Of a DNA stretch of 64,000 nt, positions 35,201 to 49,700 are shown in pieces. Below the pieces are notes generated by a model, which was not told the origin of the DNA, ran no database searches, and saw only the letters and a program-made list of their open reading frames with translations. Origin of the DNA: Chinchilla lanigera (lineage: Eukaryota; Chordata; Mammalia; Rodentia; Chinchillidae); NCBI RefSeq assembly GCF_000276665.1, contig NW_004955415.1, positions 31,095,619 to 31,159,618 on the forward strand, read 5' to 3'. How positions within the stretch are numbered: position 1 is the stretch's first letter; each line of letters starts with the position of its first letter. Position numbers and translations under genes: made by a program.

Positions 35201-38200
35201 TTAGGGGTCTGCAAAAATGTCTTCTTTTAAAGACAAAAGAAAAAAATGAACCTTGAAGTGAGGAGAATGTCTGAATTTTTAAGAGCATCTGCATTCAATC
35301 TTTATCCCATTCCAGTTGAGATTCTTTTCTCCCCCAAGGCTGGAGCTCAAACCCAGGGCCCCCACACACAAGGCACACTCTTTACCATTAAGCCACATCC
35401 TCAGCATCATACATCCCTATTGTTTAGATTCTTTCATTTCCAATGCAATTCTAAGATACAATTCTTGACACTATATGGCATGAGGAGCCCATGAAGGCAA
35501 AAGTGACAGCAGCAGCAGCCTGGGCCTTGGAGCAGCCAGGACCCTGTCCCAGGACCCAAGCAGAGCACCCAGGTGCCTCTCACACACAGGCCCACCACTG
35601 CGGTGTCATGGCTCACGTGGCCCTGCATGCACACACAGCACACCACCCCCACCTACCTTGTGCGTCAGGGCTGCATACAGCAGGTAGCCCGCCTGGGTGT
35701 GCACCAGCCCCTTGGGTGAGCCAGTGCTGCCTGAGGTGTACAACATGAAGAGCATGTCCTCGCTGCCCATGCTCTCGGGGACGCACACAGGGGCCTCCTG
35801 TGCCATCTCCTGAAGGAGAGAAGCAGCAGAGAAGACTTAGCCTGACCTCTGAGAGCAGCCCCTGCCCCAGAAGGCACCTCCCTGGCTTTCCAGGCTCCAC
35901 CACAGCAGAGCAACATGGGGTCAGGGGACGGGTAGGGCTGGGGAGGCCGCACACTGGTAAAGCACATGCTCTGCAGGCACGAGGCCTGGGTTCCATCCCC
36001 AGGGCCAAGAAGGAAACAGGCAGGCAGGTGCTGCAGGGGAACCCTGGGCAGTTCTAGGGAGCCCAGACTGACAGCCACAACCCAACAAGCCCCAGACCCA
36101 ATTCACCTGATAAAATTCCTCCTCCTCAAACCACATAAAGTGGAGCAAACCCACCTGCTCGAGGGGGACATCCAGCTCCCCCATGGGGACCTTGTTTTCC
36201 GTCCTGTGTGCCACCAGGACGTGCTGGACAGTCGGACAGTTCTTCACGGCTTCATCCACTATTTTCTTCAGCTCAACCACACGCCCTCCCCGGAGTCCTT
36301 GGTTGAAGGTAATAACCACCTTGCACTTGGCTAGCAGAGACAACAGTGATACATCGGATCAGTCTCCTCCCCGCTTCGCCCCTCACAGCCTGACCGTGGT
36401 CACATGTCCAGTCCTGAGCATGCACTGGAAGGTGTCCAACCAGAGTGGAAGAACCAGAGACACAGCGAGGGTTGCCTGCTCTGCACCTGCAGTGTGGTGC
36501 AGTGTGCCGGGCCTGACCTGCTGGGGGCGCATGGGAAGGGGCCTGAGACAAGGCTCAGAAGCGCCACTCTCCTCGAGGGTGGGAGCTCGAGTCTCCCACC
36601 TCCAGGTGTCTCTTCCACCTGACACAGGAGTGTCCCCAGGCCGGCCGCCCACAGCAACTGTGGTGACAGAGAAGCTGGAGAGGCAGAGACCAAGCCCCAA
36701 GGTGTTCCCTGCGCCAGGCCCTGTCCAGGATGACTTGCAACTCATAGTCTGCAGGGCACAGAACAGAGATGCCACCAGGGCGGGTGCCCAGGAGCAGCCT
36801 GCAGGCCTCGCCTTCAGGGAAAGCTTCTGGGCCACACCTGTTCTTCAGTGACCCAGCCAGAAGAAGCCAGGCCCAGAGTTCCTGACCTTCCACACCCAAG
36901 AGAGGGTGAGGCCAGTGCAGGGAGCAAGGGCCACATACCCTGGGCCTGAGGCCCACAGGCAAAGGAATCACTCTCAGCCCTGTACCCACCCAGGAGGATC
37001 GGTGGAAACAAGGCTGTGGTGGTTATTAGCCTCTGAGGAAGGTTCTATAGCAAACAGCAGTTCTCACCCACAGGCCAGGGTCCTCTAGTCAGTCTGAATC
37101 AGGGGCCTCTTCCAGAGCCATGAGTGGAGGTGCTCCTCAAGCAGCGACTCTGAAGAGACGGAGTGTGAACCCCCAACTGCCCGGTCACACCTGTGTCAGC
37201 CTGATCCATGAGTGCTACACATTGGGGGCTCCCTGTGGATGAGGCCCTGGGCCCCCAGTGTGGCCTCCTTTCCTGGCCTCATTTCTCCCTGCCTCTGGCG
37301 GTTCCCAGGACCGTGCCTCAGAGGAACCACCTTGCTGGGACCTTGTCTTAGAGACTGGGCTCCATCTTCCTGAGCCCATCTGGAAATTCTTTCAGGCCTC
37401 CTGCTTACACTCTTTCTCCCTCCTAAGTGCCTCAGGGACATCACAGCCCTGAGGCCACCAGAGAATTCTGCACAGGGTTTGTATCTAGATGAGCCACAGG
37501 GCTATCCAAGGGCTGGAGATACTCTAGAGATACTCTGGACCGGTGGTGGTGAACTTAAGGCACGCGACCACAGCAGGATGTCGGTATCAATGAAAGCTCT
37601 CAAACATTCCCATCACTTATCTAGATCCACCCGGAGGCAGCCACCTGAGGCACCAGGACACACCAGGCTCCCTGGCCACACTCGTTTTTCCTTCAGGGCA
37701 CAACCACCATCCTCCAGGGAAGCTGGGCCTGTCTGGGCAGGGCAAAGGCCATCTGTCCATTGGATACCTCCATGGCCAGCTGATGGGGCTGGACAGGGAC
37801 AGTGTGGGTGCCATGGGACATGTCTGGTTGGACTCAATTGTCCCTTCTGGTCAGGAGCAGGCCTCAGCATCTACACAAATTCTCTTTTGCCCCTAAAACA
37901 GATCACCATGAACTTGATGGCTCAGGACAACTGCTTTTAGCTTAGTCTGCCCACCAGGGTACTCTGCTTAGTCTCCTGGGCCATAGGCAGGTGCAGCAGG
38001 CTGGCTCCTCTCCGGAGGCTCTGGGAGAGAATCTGCGTCCTGGCCCTGTGGCAGCTGACAGTCTCTGCTCACAGAAGACGCACGCACCCCTGCCTCTCCC
38101 TGGTAATGCCTACCATCTGTCTTTGTGACTTGTTATTAACATCTAACACCACCTAATCTCCATCCTGATAGCCAGCCCCCCAGGAACGAGGACCAGGGGA

Positions 38201-41200
38201 CTCCCGGCCCTGCCGCCCCTGCCCTTGTACTCACCATCATTGATCCTCCCAGCCAAGGATTCTGCACTGAATCCAGCAAAGATAACTGTGTGGACAGCTC
38301 CGATCCTGGCACAGGCCAGCATTGCCGCCACAGCCAGTGGGGACACCGGCATGTAGATGGCCACGCGGTCCCCTCGCTGGACGCCATACCTCTTCAGCGT
38401 ATTGGCCAGGCGGCACGTGGTCTCTAGAAGCTCCCTGCAGCACGCAAGGGGGACAGGTGGGACAATGCACAAAGGCGAGCGTATGCCAAAAACCCTGCAG
38501 GGCAGCAGGCTCTGGACACTTGTGGCATGGCAAGTTCTTTTTCAGAAAGAAATGGTTTTGACATTTGGCCAATCCCCACTAACACACTAAAGGACAAGGC
38601 TGTCCTTGTGTCCTCTTCCAGCAGAGCTGCTCAGAGATCACAAGAGGCCACGTACCAGGCACAATCCAGAGATGTGTGCAAACATGCACCGCTCAACAGT
38701 GGCGAGAAAGACACTCTGGGGAAAGGAGCTATCTGACTCAACATGGGCCAGGGGCACTGAGCAACCCTCTTGCCAGTGTGGGACCCAGGCTCAGGCCTGG
38801 CAGACCCTAGTCTGGGGGACAAAGTCAGGACCAGAGAGTCAGGGTCAGACAGCCAGGCAACCACCTGCCCAGCACCCTTCCTCCACTTGTACCTTCACAC
38901 CCTGGCCATCACTAGGTTTGGCCAGCCAATGGGAGCACAGCACAGCACTGGGCAAGCTAACTGGCTGCTCAGAGTTAACATGTGGTCCACCCAACCCAAT
39001 CAGAGTCCATGAAACTCATCTCAGAAAAGCAGGCACCGAGCACACTGCCCCATTCCAGCTGACAGGAAGTGGAGACAAGAGAAGAGAGCGCACCAAGCTT
39101 TAGCTCCACGAGGCCTTGCCAAACACGAGGCCTCTGTTCAAAATGCTGCCAGGCCCAGGACAAAAGCAAAGCTCAACCAGAGGCTTCCCAGGAGACCAGA
39201 AGAATGAAAATGAACGGTTCCCATCACAACAGGGGCCTCGGGGACCTTTGTTCCCTCCCAAAGCCACCCTGCAAAGGAGCCCGCCGAGAACCAGCTCTCA
39301 GCACCAGCCCGCAGCTTGCCAATACCTCTGGAGGGATTTTGCCTTTCTCGATGAAGCTTTCAGAAAGAGGACAAAGACACCATTCAGTGGTGCCCACCCA
39401 CCCCTTGCCTAAGTTTCCTCAAAAGAGCACCTGACAACCCCCCAAGACCAGAATCCAGGGCCCAGAAACATTCCCACTCATGGGAAAAGAGGCCCCCACA
39501 GCACTAAAGAAAAAGCTGTGTCAGTAACACAAAGGCACTCAAGGCCTTGGAGGAGGCCCCATTTGCACAGCTCTTAGGGCACAGGCCTCTGCACAGGGCT
39601 GGGGAGACGGAGCTGAGTGCCCTCCACCCAGTGGTATAGAAATTCAGCATTTACTCTGCAGGCCTGAGGCAGGGCTGGGCTAGCTTTCTTTTTTTTTTTT
39701 TTTTTTTTTGGTTTTTCTCCGGTACCGGGAACCAAACTCACGACCTTGCGCTTGCCAGGCAGGCGCTTTTGCCGCTGAGCTAAATCCCCAACCCCTGGGC
39801 TAGCTTTCTGTAGTAGCTGTGCTTAAAGAGTAAGCATCCTCTACTTGGTACAGCCGTTTCAAGTATTGATAAGAGGCAGGATCCACCCAGGACCAGCCCA
39901 GATGAATATTCAGTAAGTGTGCTCCTTCCCAACAGGTGGAAACTCTCACCAGTGTTTGTCTGAAGTCATTTTCGAAAATGACTAAAACCACAGCCAGGCG
40001 TGGTGGCGCACACCTGTAATCCCAGCACTCGGGAGGCTGGGGCAGGAGGATCGTTGCGAGGTCGAGGCCAGCCTGGGCTACAAAGTGAGCTCAAGGCCGG
40101 CCTGAACTGCATAGTGAGACCCTGTCTAAAAAAGACAAAAAAAAAAAAAAAAAAATTAAAAATAAATGACTAAAACCAACTACTCACTTTGGTGGTGAAT
40201 TCCTAAGATGTTAAAAACTCCCCACCTAGCACCACAGGAGCATTGGCATTAAAAGAACAAGAGGGGCAGCATCCTCCAGAAGCATAGCTGCCAGGGTAAG
40301 TGGAGACACGTGTGCAAGAAGACGTGTGCAAGCATGTGCATGGAGACACGTGTGCAAGGGTGTGTGCAGCAGCCAACCTCTCAGCCGGGAGATGCTGTCA
40401 CTGGGGCAGCAGGCAGAGCTTTCAGGACTGGGCTGGAGAGAAGTGAGCAGTGTCCCTGCAGGAATAGAAGTCACCCAGCCACTGTGCTGGGCAGCTGAAC
40501 CTCATCCAGCCTGAGGGAGGGTCCAGAGAGCAGGTCAGGCTGACCACAAGTTCCCCGGAGGACAAAGGCCTCTACATACAGCCAAGTGCTGGAGCGGATC
40601 TGGGGAGGCCTCAACCCAAGCCTACACATGTTCCTCAGGAGACCCTGATATGGGCCCAGGACCTCACTGAAGCTGGTAGGTTCTACCACCTTGTTGCTGT
40701 TTCCAGGAAACAGGCTTCTGCTGACAAAGAATTTCATCTAGGTAACTCTCTGAGCCTGACCTACTCATTCCACTAGAGCCACAAATCTTGAAGTTGAAGG
40801 GAATCCTTGAAGGTCAGAAGGTGCAGCCCCTCCGGGGTTCTGAAACTCCAACCCACAGCAGTCCAGCCTCTGCTGAAACCTTACTCTGCCAGAGGTCACT
40901 TTACGGGCTGCTGTTTCCTGGTGACATAAACAGGGAGACATTCCACCCAAAATTGGATCAAGATTCCAGCTGTTTAAATTCCACCCCTTAGTCTTGGCTC
41001 AGCCCTTTAAAGCTGCTCAGAATAAAGCAGCCTGCCATTCAATGACAGCCGTGCAAATTCCCAAATACGCTCCCCCCTCATCCTGTTCAAAGAATTTCCT
41101 TCCCCAGGTGCTCTCATCCTGTCCTTCACAGTTGTCTCCTGACATTCCAGTATTACCCACAGACCTTCACATTCCCATGCTGTCTGCCCAGAGCAGAGTG

Positions 41201-41267
41201 TGGCAACCCAGACCTTCCATCTTTACTTAATCTCTGTTTCATCTGTATTTATCATGTAAGTGAAAGG

Positions 41268-41300
<33 letters not shown>

Positions 41301-43675
41301 GCACTGCTGAGGACTGAACCCAGGGCTTCATGCCCACTAAGCACATCCTCTACCACCGAACTACACCCCATCCCGAATCTACTGATTTTTTAATATCTGA
41401 CACAGGTGGCTTGAATTTAACCCAAAGTCACTAACCAGCACTCCCTCACCCTCTAATGTGCTCTTTAAACCAGGGCTTCTCATACTATAGTCATGGAGGT
41501 TTTAATTACTTTATTAGTACACACGTTGTAGTACACAATGTTTACATTCCCTGTGGAAGGTTGATACTCGTACATAACACATCTGGATGTTTTTCATCTC
41601 TTCTCCTTTCTCCCTCATCTCTTGATCCCCTTCCCACTGTGAATGACCCAGTTCCTTACTTCTGTTATCTACATTTGATTTTGCTCTTTATTTTTACCCT
41701 GTGTGTATCCCATAAGAGAAAAAAATTCGATATTTAAACTTGTGTGTCTGACTTATTTCACTTAACATTATGCTCTCAAGTGCATCCCTTACAGAAGATT
41801 TTTTTTTTTCTTTTTTGGTACCGGGAATCAAACTTGGTACCTTGCGCTTGCCAGGCAGGCACTTATGCCGCTGAGCTGCATCCCTGGCCCCAGAAGCTTC
41901 TTTTTAAGGCAGACTTTACACTTATCGCTATCTAATTCTACCTCAGTTTCCACACATCTTTACAGGTAACTCATCACTTTTTACGTTCACCTTTCATTTT
42001 CATCCACAATCAGAAGTTGTAGAGACAGGAGCGTCCTTTCTCCAACTTGTGTCGTTGGAAAACATGGTCAGCAAACTTAGGTCTTCAAATCATTGAAAAA
42101 TGAACATTGCTCAAATGATCCTATCACTCCAAATACGCGGAAACTGTTTAAATCCATGGAACTGAATATCTGTGGCTTCTCCAAGACTTCCACAAATGGC
42201 AATGCTATTGCGTCTGATTCAAACAGTAATGTAGGGCTGACTGTGCAGTGCAGTGGCAAGGCGCCTTCCTTTGGTGTGCAAGGCCCTGCGTTCAAACCCC
42301 AGCACCAAAACAATAAAATAAAGTAATAACAATAGTAATAATAATGCAGCTGCCCAGCGAGGAGACCTCTGGGCTGCACAGCAGGTGGGCTGCATGTAGG
42401 GCCTGCACCCGAGAGTCATGGTGCAGAAGCCACCAGCGCCTGGTGCAGAGAGGAGGTCTGTCTTGCCACACTTCCTGTGTGTGAAGCCCATCCTCTCTTC
42501 CCTCACCACCTCCATCTTCCAGAACCAGCCCCGAAGGAGACAGGAAGTTGTGGAGACGGAAGCATTCTTTCAAGTGCTGCGCCTGAGCCCACAGAGCAGA
42601 GCCCTCCACGTCGGCACACAGGCTGAGCACAGAAGTGACTGAGCCGGTGTCACCGGTGCAGGGAGATGCAGGAGGTGCCGGTTCTCATTATTTCACACTC
42701 ACGTGCTAAGCGCATTCACTCGACAAATATTTATTGAGCATCTTTTATGAGCTGGACTGAGTTCCAGATGCTGGGAAGAAGGCAATAAATGAAGCTCAAA
42801 TCTCTTTCCAAATAGACTTTGTACTTGAGCAGGGCAGGAGGACATAAGTCCTTCGCCAGTGTTTACTTCGTGAGTACCGACAGCCAGAGTGACTGTAGGA
42901 AGTGATCAAACCATGCAGGAGTTCATGCAATTTATTTGCTTTCCGTGGTTCTGGAGATTGATCCTAGGGCCTCATGCATGCAAAGCAAGCACTCCGCCAC
43001 TGAGCTACATTGCCCCATAATTTGTTTTATTTCCTAAACACATGGAACACAAACAATTTATCTTACTTCCCTAGGCTGGTATCAGGAAATGGCTAGAAGG
43101 GAAAGATACTCTAAAACACTCACCATGAATAATCAGTTTTGACTGGAAGATAAATAAATAAATACCAGTGTATTTCTTCCTCTCTTTTTTCTAAACTCTG
43201 TTTCCTGTTTTGGGTTAACCTTAGATTCTGAAGCGGGCGGGACAGTCAGAGTTCAAGTTGGTTACAGACACTTGCAGTCGGGTATCTTTAGCACTGAACC
43301 CCAGTTGATGTGGAGTTGTCTACAGAAGCTCTGCTTCCTTCCCCTGGGGCCAGTCAACAATGTTACTGGTGTTAGGCACCAGGAATACAAGGCCAAATGT
43401 GTGTGTGTGCGAACATTATTTACACATGTCCACACAGAAAGCTGAGTCCAGAGTGGCCTACATTCCTGATAACCTTAAATATCCTGCTTCACGCCAAACA
43501 AGTGTTATATTACTTAAAAGTCTTAACTTGTTTTACTGGGATCATTTCTCGGAAAGCTGCACCTTGCTGCACTTTGGGAAGTACACTGAGAAGCAAGAGC
43601 ACATTCTGCAAGCAAAGAGGAAGCCGGTGTTTCCTGCAGCTGCAGCTGAAAGCTCTCCTCACTGGGGCTGCACTA

Positions 43676-43710
<35 letters not shown>

Positions 43711-46700
43711 CCTGCACATAGAAGACAGGTGCTCTACTGCTGAGCTATATCCCCAGCCCTGCATTTGATTCAGAAGCAGTAGCATTATGGTCTGCAGAAG
43801 TCTTTGAGGAGTTGCACCTGCCCTGTGGCCAGTGGTCACCGGGTCTGAGAAGGAAACAGAGTCACCCACGGTTGGAGCTGACACCAGCCTGGGGCTCCAG
43901 GCACTCAGCTGGCGTGTGGTCCTGGGATGGAAAGACCTTCTGCACAACGAACTCATCACCTGCCACACACCACCCACCTTTCCCTGCCACCCTGCGTCCC
44001 CATGAGCTCAGGGATCCTACTCCTCAGGCCAGCCCTGGCCGTGCACCTTCACCCCAATTTCTACTTCCCAGAATGACAGCAGTGACCACTATGGGGCAAG
44101 TGTTGAGGCCAGGGCTGGTTTCACACAGAACATCTGACCACACAGCAGCGCACACTCCAAGCTCATAGCCCCCTCTGTGCAGATGAAGAAGCTGAAACAC
44201 AGAGAGGTTGAGCCGCTTTCTTGAGACTGTTCAGCTGGAAGAGTTGGTCAGGTCCAAACCAGGCCTTGATCTTGCCTAGCTCGTCTCCAAGCCTCAAGTC
44301 AGAACAGCTTCATGGTTCTGCCATGTGCTGCTGCTGTTTTGTTTATGGGCCACTTCGCCCTGGGCTAGCTTACTTTTTTGTAAGTATAAACAGTGGAGGA
44401 GTCTGGGGGTGCAGCTCAGTGATATGCACAGCCCTGGATTCCATGCCAGCACCAAAACAGTAAAAAAACAAATAAACCAGAACCAAAGGCTTTGACTTTG
44501 AGGCTGAGTCTTGCTCCAAAGGGAACTGACGAGAGAAGTGCTAAACACCGCCGGCCCTGGGTCACCAGAGTGTGGGGGGGTGGGTGCAGGAGCTCCTGCC
44601 AGGCTGTCCCCGCTCCACACAAGTCACAACCCAGCCCTAGGCCTGCCTCCAGCCCGGCACACACTCAGTGGGACGGAAGGCACCGTGAGGCTCGAGCAGC
44701 CTCAGCTCTCATTAACGCCTGTCTTCCTGTTGGATCTCAGCCTTGGCCCTGACCCAAGTCTTGTCTCCAGAATGTTCTCTCCCTCCCAGTCACACGGCAC
44801 AGCTCGTATCACAGGGAACCAGGTGCCAACTCATCAAGAACCAGACACTCCTGCAGCCCATGGCTGGGCTGCAGCGGATGCCAAGCCTGGAGCCCAGCTG
44901 GAGCCCAGCCAGGCCTGGCAGGACACTTGCTGCCGAAAGAAGGACTTGCTTACCTCCCAGCCCACACAAGAGTCCTTCCCCAGCGGGATAGGGAAAAAGA
45001 TGTTGGTTTTAATTTTCTAAAATCATTCACTTTCTCTGTGGCTAAGAAATAAAAGCCCCAGGGTGTTTCAGGCCCCTGTCCAGTCACGTGACCCAGCCTG
45101 CTGCTCCTTCATAATAATAGAACGCTGAGTTCACAGAAAGCCCCAGGCTGGGCACAGGCAGCCCATCCTCCTATTTCTAGGCTTCCTCACTAATCCAGAC
45201 AGGGAAGGCTGCCCCGAGGTCACCGAGGGCACCAGAGCCTGGGGCAGCAGCTGACCATGAACGGGACAGGAGACTCTCGGCCCACTTCCTGCCGAGAAAC
45301 ATTCACCAAACAGCCTTTCCAGAGAAAAGCCCTGGTGCGGCAGGTGACATAAAAATATTTCCACCAAGCTCACCCAGCCACTCCCATGGCTCAGGGGACA
45401 AGGCACAGGACCAAGGTCCACCTTGCTCTGAGGAGCACGCTCGACACCACCAGCTTGAAAGCCCGGAGAAGCAGCAAAGGCGCCCTCAGCTCCCCCGGCA
45501 GCCTCCACACCCAGCTTATGGCTTCCCTCGAAGTCCATGTGGATTAACCGTTCCTCTAAAGCAACAGCACTAGTTAGCCAGCTCATTCCTTCTACTTAAT
45601 TATTCATTTCGTAATTAGCAATTTCCAACCAAAATTCAAAAAGTAAATTTGGGAGGAAGGGGAAGGGCAAAGGCACGGCTCTTCTGTTCTGATCCATGCC
45701 CCACCGATGGGAGGCACCCGCTGAGGACGCTGCCCCCCACTGCACACATGGCCCCTCAGCAACTCCACCAAAGACCCCCTTTGGCACCAGTGGAAAATGT
45801 GCCCAAAACCTCCGCAAAACATAAGACTGGCACCCAGCATGGTGACCCCTGCCTGTAGCCCCAGCCACTAGGGAAGCTGAAGCAGGAGGATTGCTTCAGC
45901 CCAAGAGCTACAGGCCAGCCTAGCCGCAGAGCTACACCCCTCTAAAGAACAAAACGAAACAAAAATATGAGGCTGGAACAGACAGTGCAGTTGTAAAGTC
46001 CAGAAAATTAATGGGCTCATACTGTCAAACAGGGCTGTCTCTTCGAAAAATAGCTGGCCTGCGACCACTCCACACCCCAACGATCCCATCCGGAAGCCGC
46101 CAAGCTCCGGGATGAAGAGCAGTGGCAGAGTGAGTGAGTCACAGTGGCCTTGAGTGCCGTGGTGGCTGAAGGCCTCGGCATACAGGAAAGGCTCCAAGGA
46201 CACATCCTCGCAGGGTGGCAGGTGAGGGAGGCCAGAGACAGGGCAGGGATGCAGGGGACGCCGCGGCACTTCCAGGGGACAGAGTGGAGCAGAGCCCCAC
46301 AGTCCACCCCCACCAGCCGTGGGCCAAGCTGGGGACACTGTCCCCCTGCTGTAAGAGGGTGTGCAGGGGGCGTGGGCAAGGGACAGGATGTAGCCCGGAG
46401 AGGGGCGGGAGATGGGACAGGCTGAACCCTCTGCACAGGCCTGCTGCCCTGATGGGCCCTGATAGTGGAGCAGATACCACAGTGCGGCAAAACTGCTTAG
46501 ATTTGCCCCAGTCTGCACCGCCAATGCAGGAGAAAAGCACAGAACAGTAACCAAGCCCCAGCCCCCTCCTCAGAGGCAGGGCCCTCCCACACGCCAGCCC
46601 CCACCCCCAGCCGGGAGCTGAGGACAACAGGGCAGGGCAGAACAGGACTGCAGCTCCCAGGGGGTGTGTGCTTGGCGGTGCTCTCCTGAGCGTGTCAGAA

Positions 46701-49700
46701 AGTGCCGGCAGAGGTCTCCTAGATACCCAGATAAACTCCCACAATCGTCACTGCTGCAGCCCGAACATCAGGCCACCCTAAATAAACTCTGAGAACCTCA
46801 GCTAGGCCAAAAGAATGACAAAAAAAGCAGAGCGGTCACATGAACAGATTCCAAACGTGTCCCAGCCCTGACATCTGGAGCCGCAGTAAAGGACAGGCAG
46901 GCGCTTGCACACAGTGTTTCTGCCAGATGCCAGCCACCAGCGCGCAAGGTCCAGACCAAGCTTCTCAGCCACAGCAACTCAGAGGTCTGCCTGGGCCCTG
47001 ATGCGGGCAGGGGGATCTGCATACCTCACATTGCCCAGGGCCCCTGGCCTGAGCCCAGCCAGACTGCACAGACGCCCTCACTTGAGGGTCAGCAAGCCGT
47101 GACCATGGCCCAGCCCGTGCGGTAACCGTTCTGTGCTCCAGTAAGGAGTCCGTGCACCAAAGTGATCTGTGGGCAAGAAAGGCCACACGAGTGGGGCTGG
47201 GGCTGCCTCTTAGCTGACACACTTGTCCTGAGGCCACCCCGTGTCCTTTGGCCCTGCCCGCAGGGAACATGAGCCTTCCTACCCCAAGCCCAACTTGGGC
47301 TTTCGGTCTACACATCCTGCTCAGCACCCAGCAGCCCCATGGAGAAGAAACGTGGTTCTACCTTGCAGACAACAACATGAGGGCCAGCACGGGGACGGCG
47401 CAGGCACAGAGGAGGGGTGCCCACTGAGGTCAGCTCACCCGTCCCAGCCCTTCAGCCTCGCTGCTCATACCCGCTGCCTCTGCCTCCCAAACGCAACCTG
47501 CCCAGGCCCCTTCCACAGGGTGTTCACTCGTGACTTCCTGCTTCCCACTCCTTCAACCACGGGACAGGCCACATCTGTGACCCTCATAAGTGGCCACATT
47601 TGAGGACAACCAGGACACCTGCCTCTCAGGAAGGCGGCTTCAGGCTGCAGCCCCCATACCCACCTAGCAGCAGCACGTGAGTGCCCCCTTTGAGCGTCCT
47701 CCTGGGCAACCCTCACTGGCACCGGCTGAGTGGATTTTTGAAAACGCAGTGCCCAGTCCAGCACGCTGGGGAGAAGGCTGTCACCCTTTAGCACCCACAA
47801 GGAGCTCAAGAGAGCAAAGTCAGAGGCCTGGCACCCCCGTGCCCATCTCTCACGACAAATGAACTCCACCTGATACAGAAGCCCAGGAGAGAACAAGCAC
47901 AGGATCACCCCCTGGAAACCACATTCAGCTCAGGCGCTGGCGGTACAGCTGTCCACTCTGGCTTCTGTGCCTGTGTCCACGATGCTGCTGGGATGCTGTC
48001 CCTACCCTGTCCCTCAGCCCTAGTATCATCCAAACCCTGATTCTACAGATGTGGAGAAATAGGCCCCAAAGCCACAGAGCCGGCCAGAGGTCGAAACAGT
48101 CTTATTGCTTAATTACAACTCACTCCCTTGCGCTCAGGTTCAGGTCCAGACCTTCCACAGAGGCCTCCGGGAGGAATGCACTGGCTCAGAGGCTTGGCAC
48201 ATGTCAGTTGGGTACCCACTCTCCGCCTCACTTGTGTCAGGACCCACCATGGGCTGAGAGGGCGTGAAGCAAGCTGCAGGCCCCCTCGCCTATGTGTCAT
48301 TCCCCCACGTGCACCCCAGCTGGGCAAGGAGCTCGCACATCAGCCAGGCAGGCAGCAGGCTCGAACACACTCCCATCCACCCAGACCATCCGGACTCCCC
48401 AGTTCCCACTGAGCTCTACAGCCTGCCCACCTGCCTAACATAAAGGACCATCTTCTAAAGGATGCCCACTGGAAGGCAGAGCAGAGCAGCTGCCCAGGCT
48501 GCCACCTCAACCTGAACCCAGCCTGGTGGCCTCTCAGGCCCCAACCTCACAGTCAGAGGGCTGGAGGGGCAGCTTCAGTCACCGTACCCACCCAGGCTGA
48601 GCCCCTCAAGGTGCCCTCAGGCGAATACTGAGACCTGGCTCCCGCTGCCACTGCTCACGGCTCGGGGGTTGTGGCCACAGAGGGAAGGAGTGGGTGATGT
48701 GGACAAGTGCGCAAAAGGTGAGGACACCTGGCCTCCCAAAGTCCCTAAGTGCATCCATTCAGCCTCCTTGGCTTGGGGCCACGTGCAGCAGGATTCAGAT
48801 GCCAGCATGCAGAACAGCACGCCAAAAGGCCACAGGCAGGACCACCGCAGGCCGTGGCTGGGAACCAGATCCAGACCAACAGCCCTGAGAGCAGAAGGCA
48901 GCACTGTGCAGTACCATGGAGCAGGTATGAACGGTGTGTCTGCACGTGTGCACATCACCCATGCACACGGCTCATGGCAGCATTTCCTGGGTCCCCTGAC
49001 CAAGGGCTGGGTCCACAGTTTCCAGGGAAGAGGTGTAGGTCACAGAGACTCTCCAGAAAGGCAGTCAGAGGTAGCAGAGCTGGGACTGAGAGATTTGGGA
49101 CCCGAGGATGGACACATGTGGAGCAGCCGCCAGCGAGCGGAAACCAGCAGGGTAACGAGAGGCGTGCAGGCTCCAACCATGCTCCATCGGCCCAGCAAGT
49201 CTGTGCTTCAGGGCACAGCAGACATGGGCTCCTCCTTCTAAACTCACTGACCTGGGCTTGAGCCCCAGAAGCCCCTGAAGCACCTGCCCTGGACAAGCCA
49301 CTCCACCTCTGAGTCTGCCTCCCTCCCTGTAGGTTGGGTTAAAAATAATTCCTATTCAGAGAAAAGTCAAAGCGGTCACTTGAAGGGGAGGGGCAGCAAC
49401 TGAGAAGGGGGCGCAGGTTTCTGCAGCAAGGGCTGTTCTGTGCCCTACAAGATGGGCTGGGGTGACAGGGAAGACCTTTCCGCAGGTGCCCTGAGATTTC
49501 TGGAAGTGACTGTGGGGCCATGAAAACTTCCTGGTGCCAGGAGACCACAGGGCACCAACATCCCAGCCCACAGGACCTCAGCCCTGAGGTTCTTCTAAAG
49601 GACCAGGAGCCAGGGTATAGCCTGGAAGTCAAGCACTGGGCTGGCATGTGCAGGGCCAGGGTTTGAGCCCCAGCACTGAAGTGGGGGGACAGTTTAAGAG

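Larger units (their letters stand above)
32242..35656 (-). other. ACSS1 intron 5
   Basis: GT-AG intron of about 3.4 kb with a CA-rich stretch (33115-33225), B1 copies at 33560 and 35030, and an ID at 35325. The stretch 33250-33480 starts TTGACTGTCAACTTGACTGG, a string I know from rodent interspersed repeats, but I could not assign it. Confidence 0.88.
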
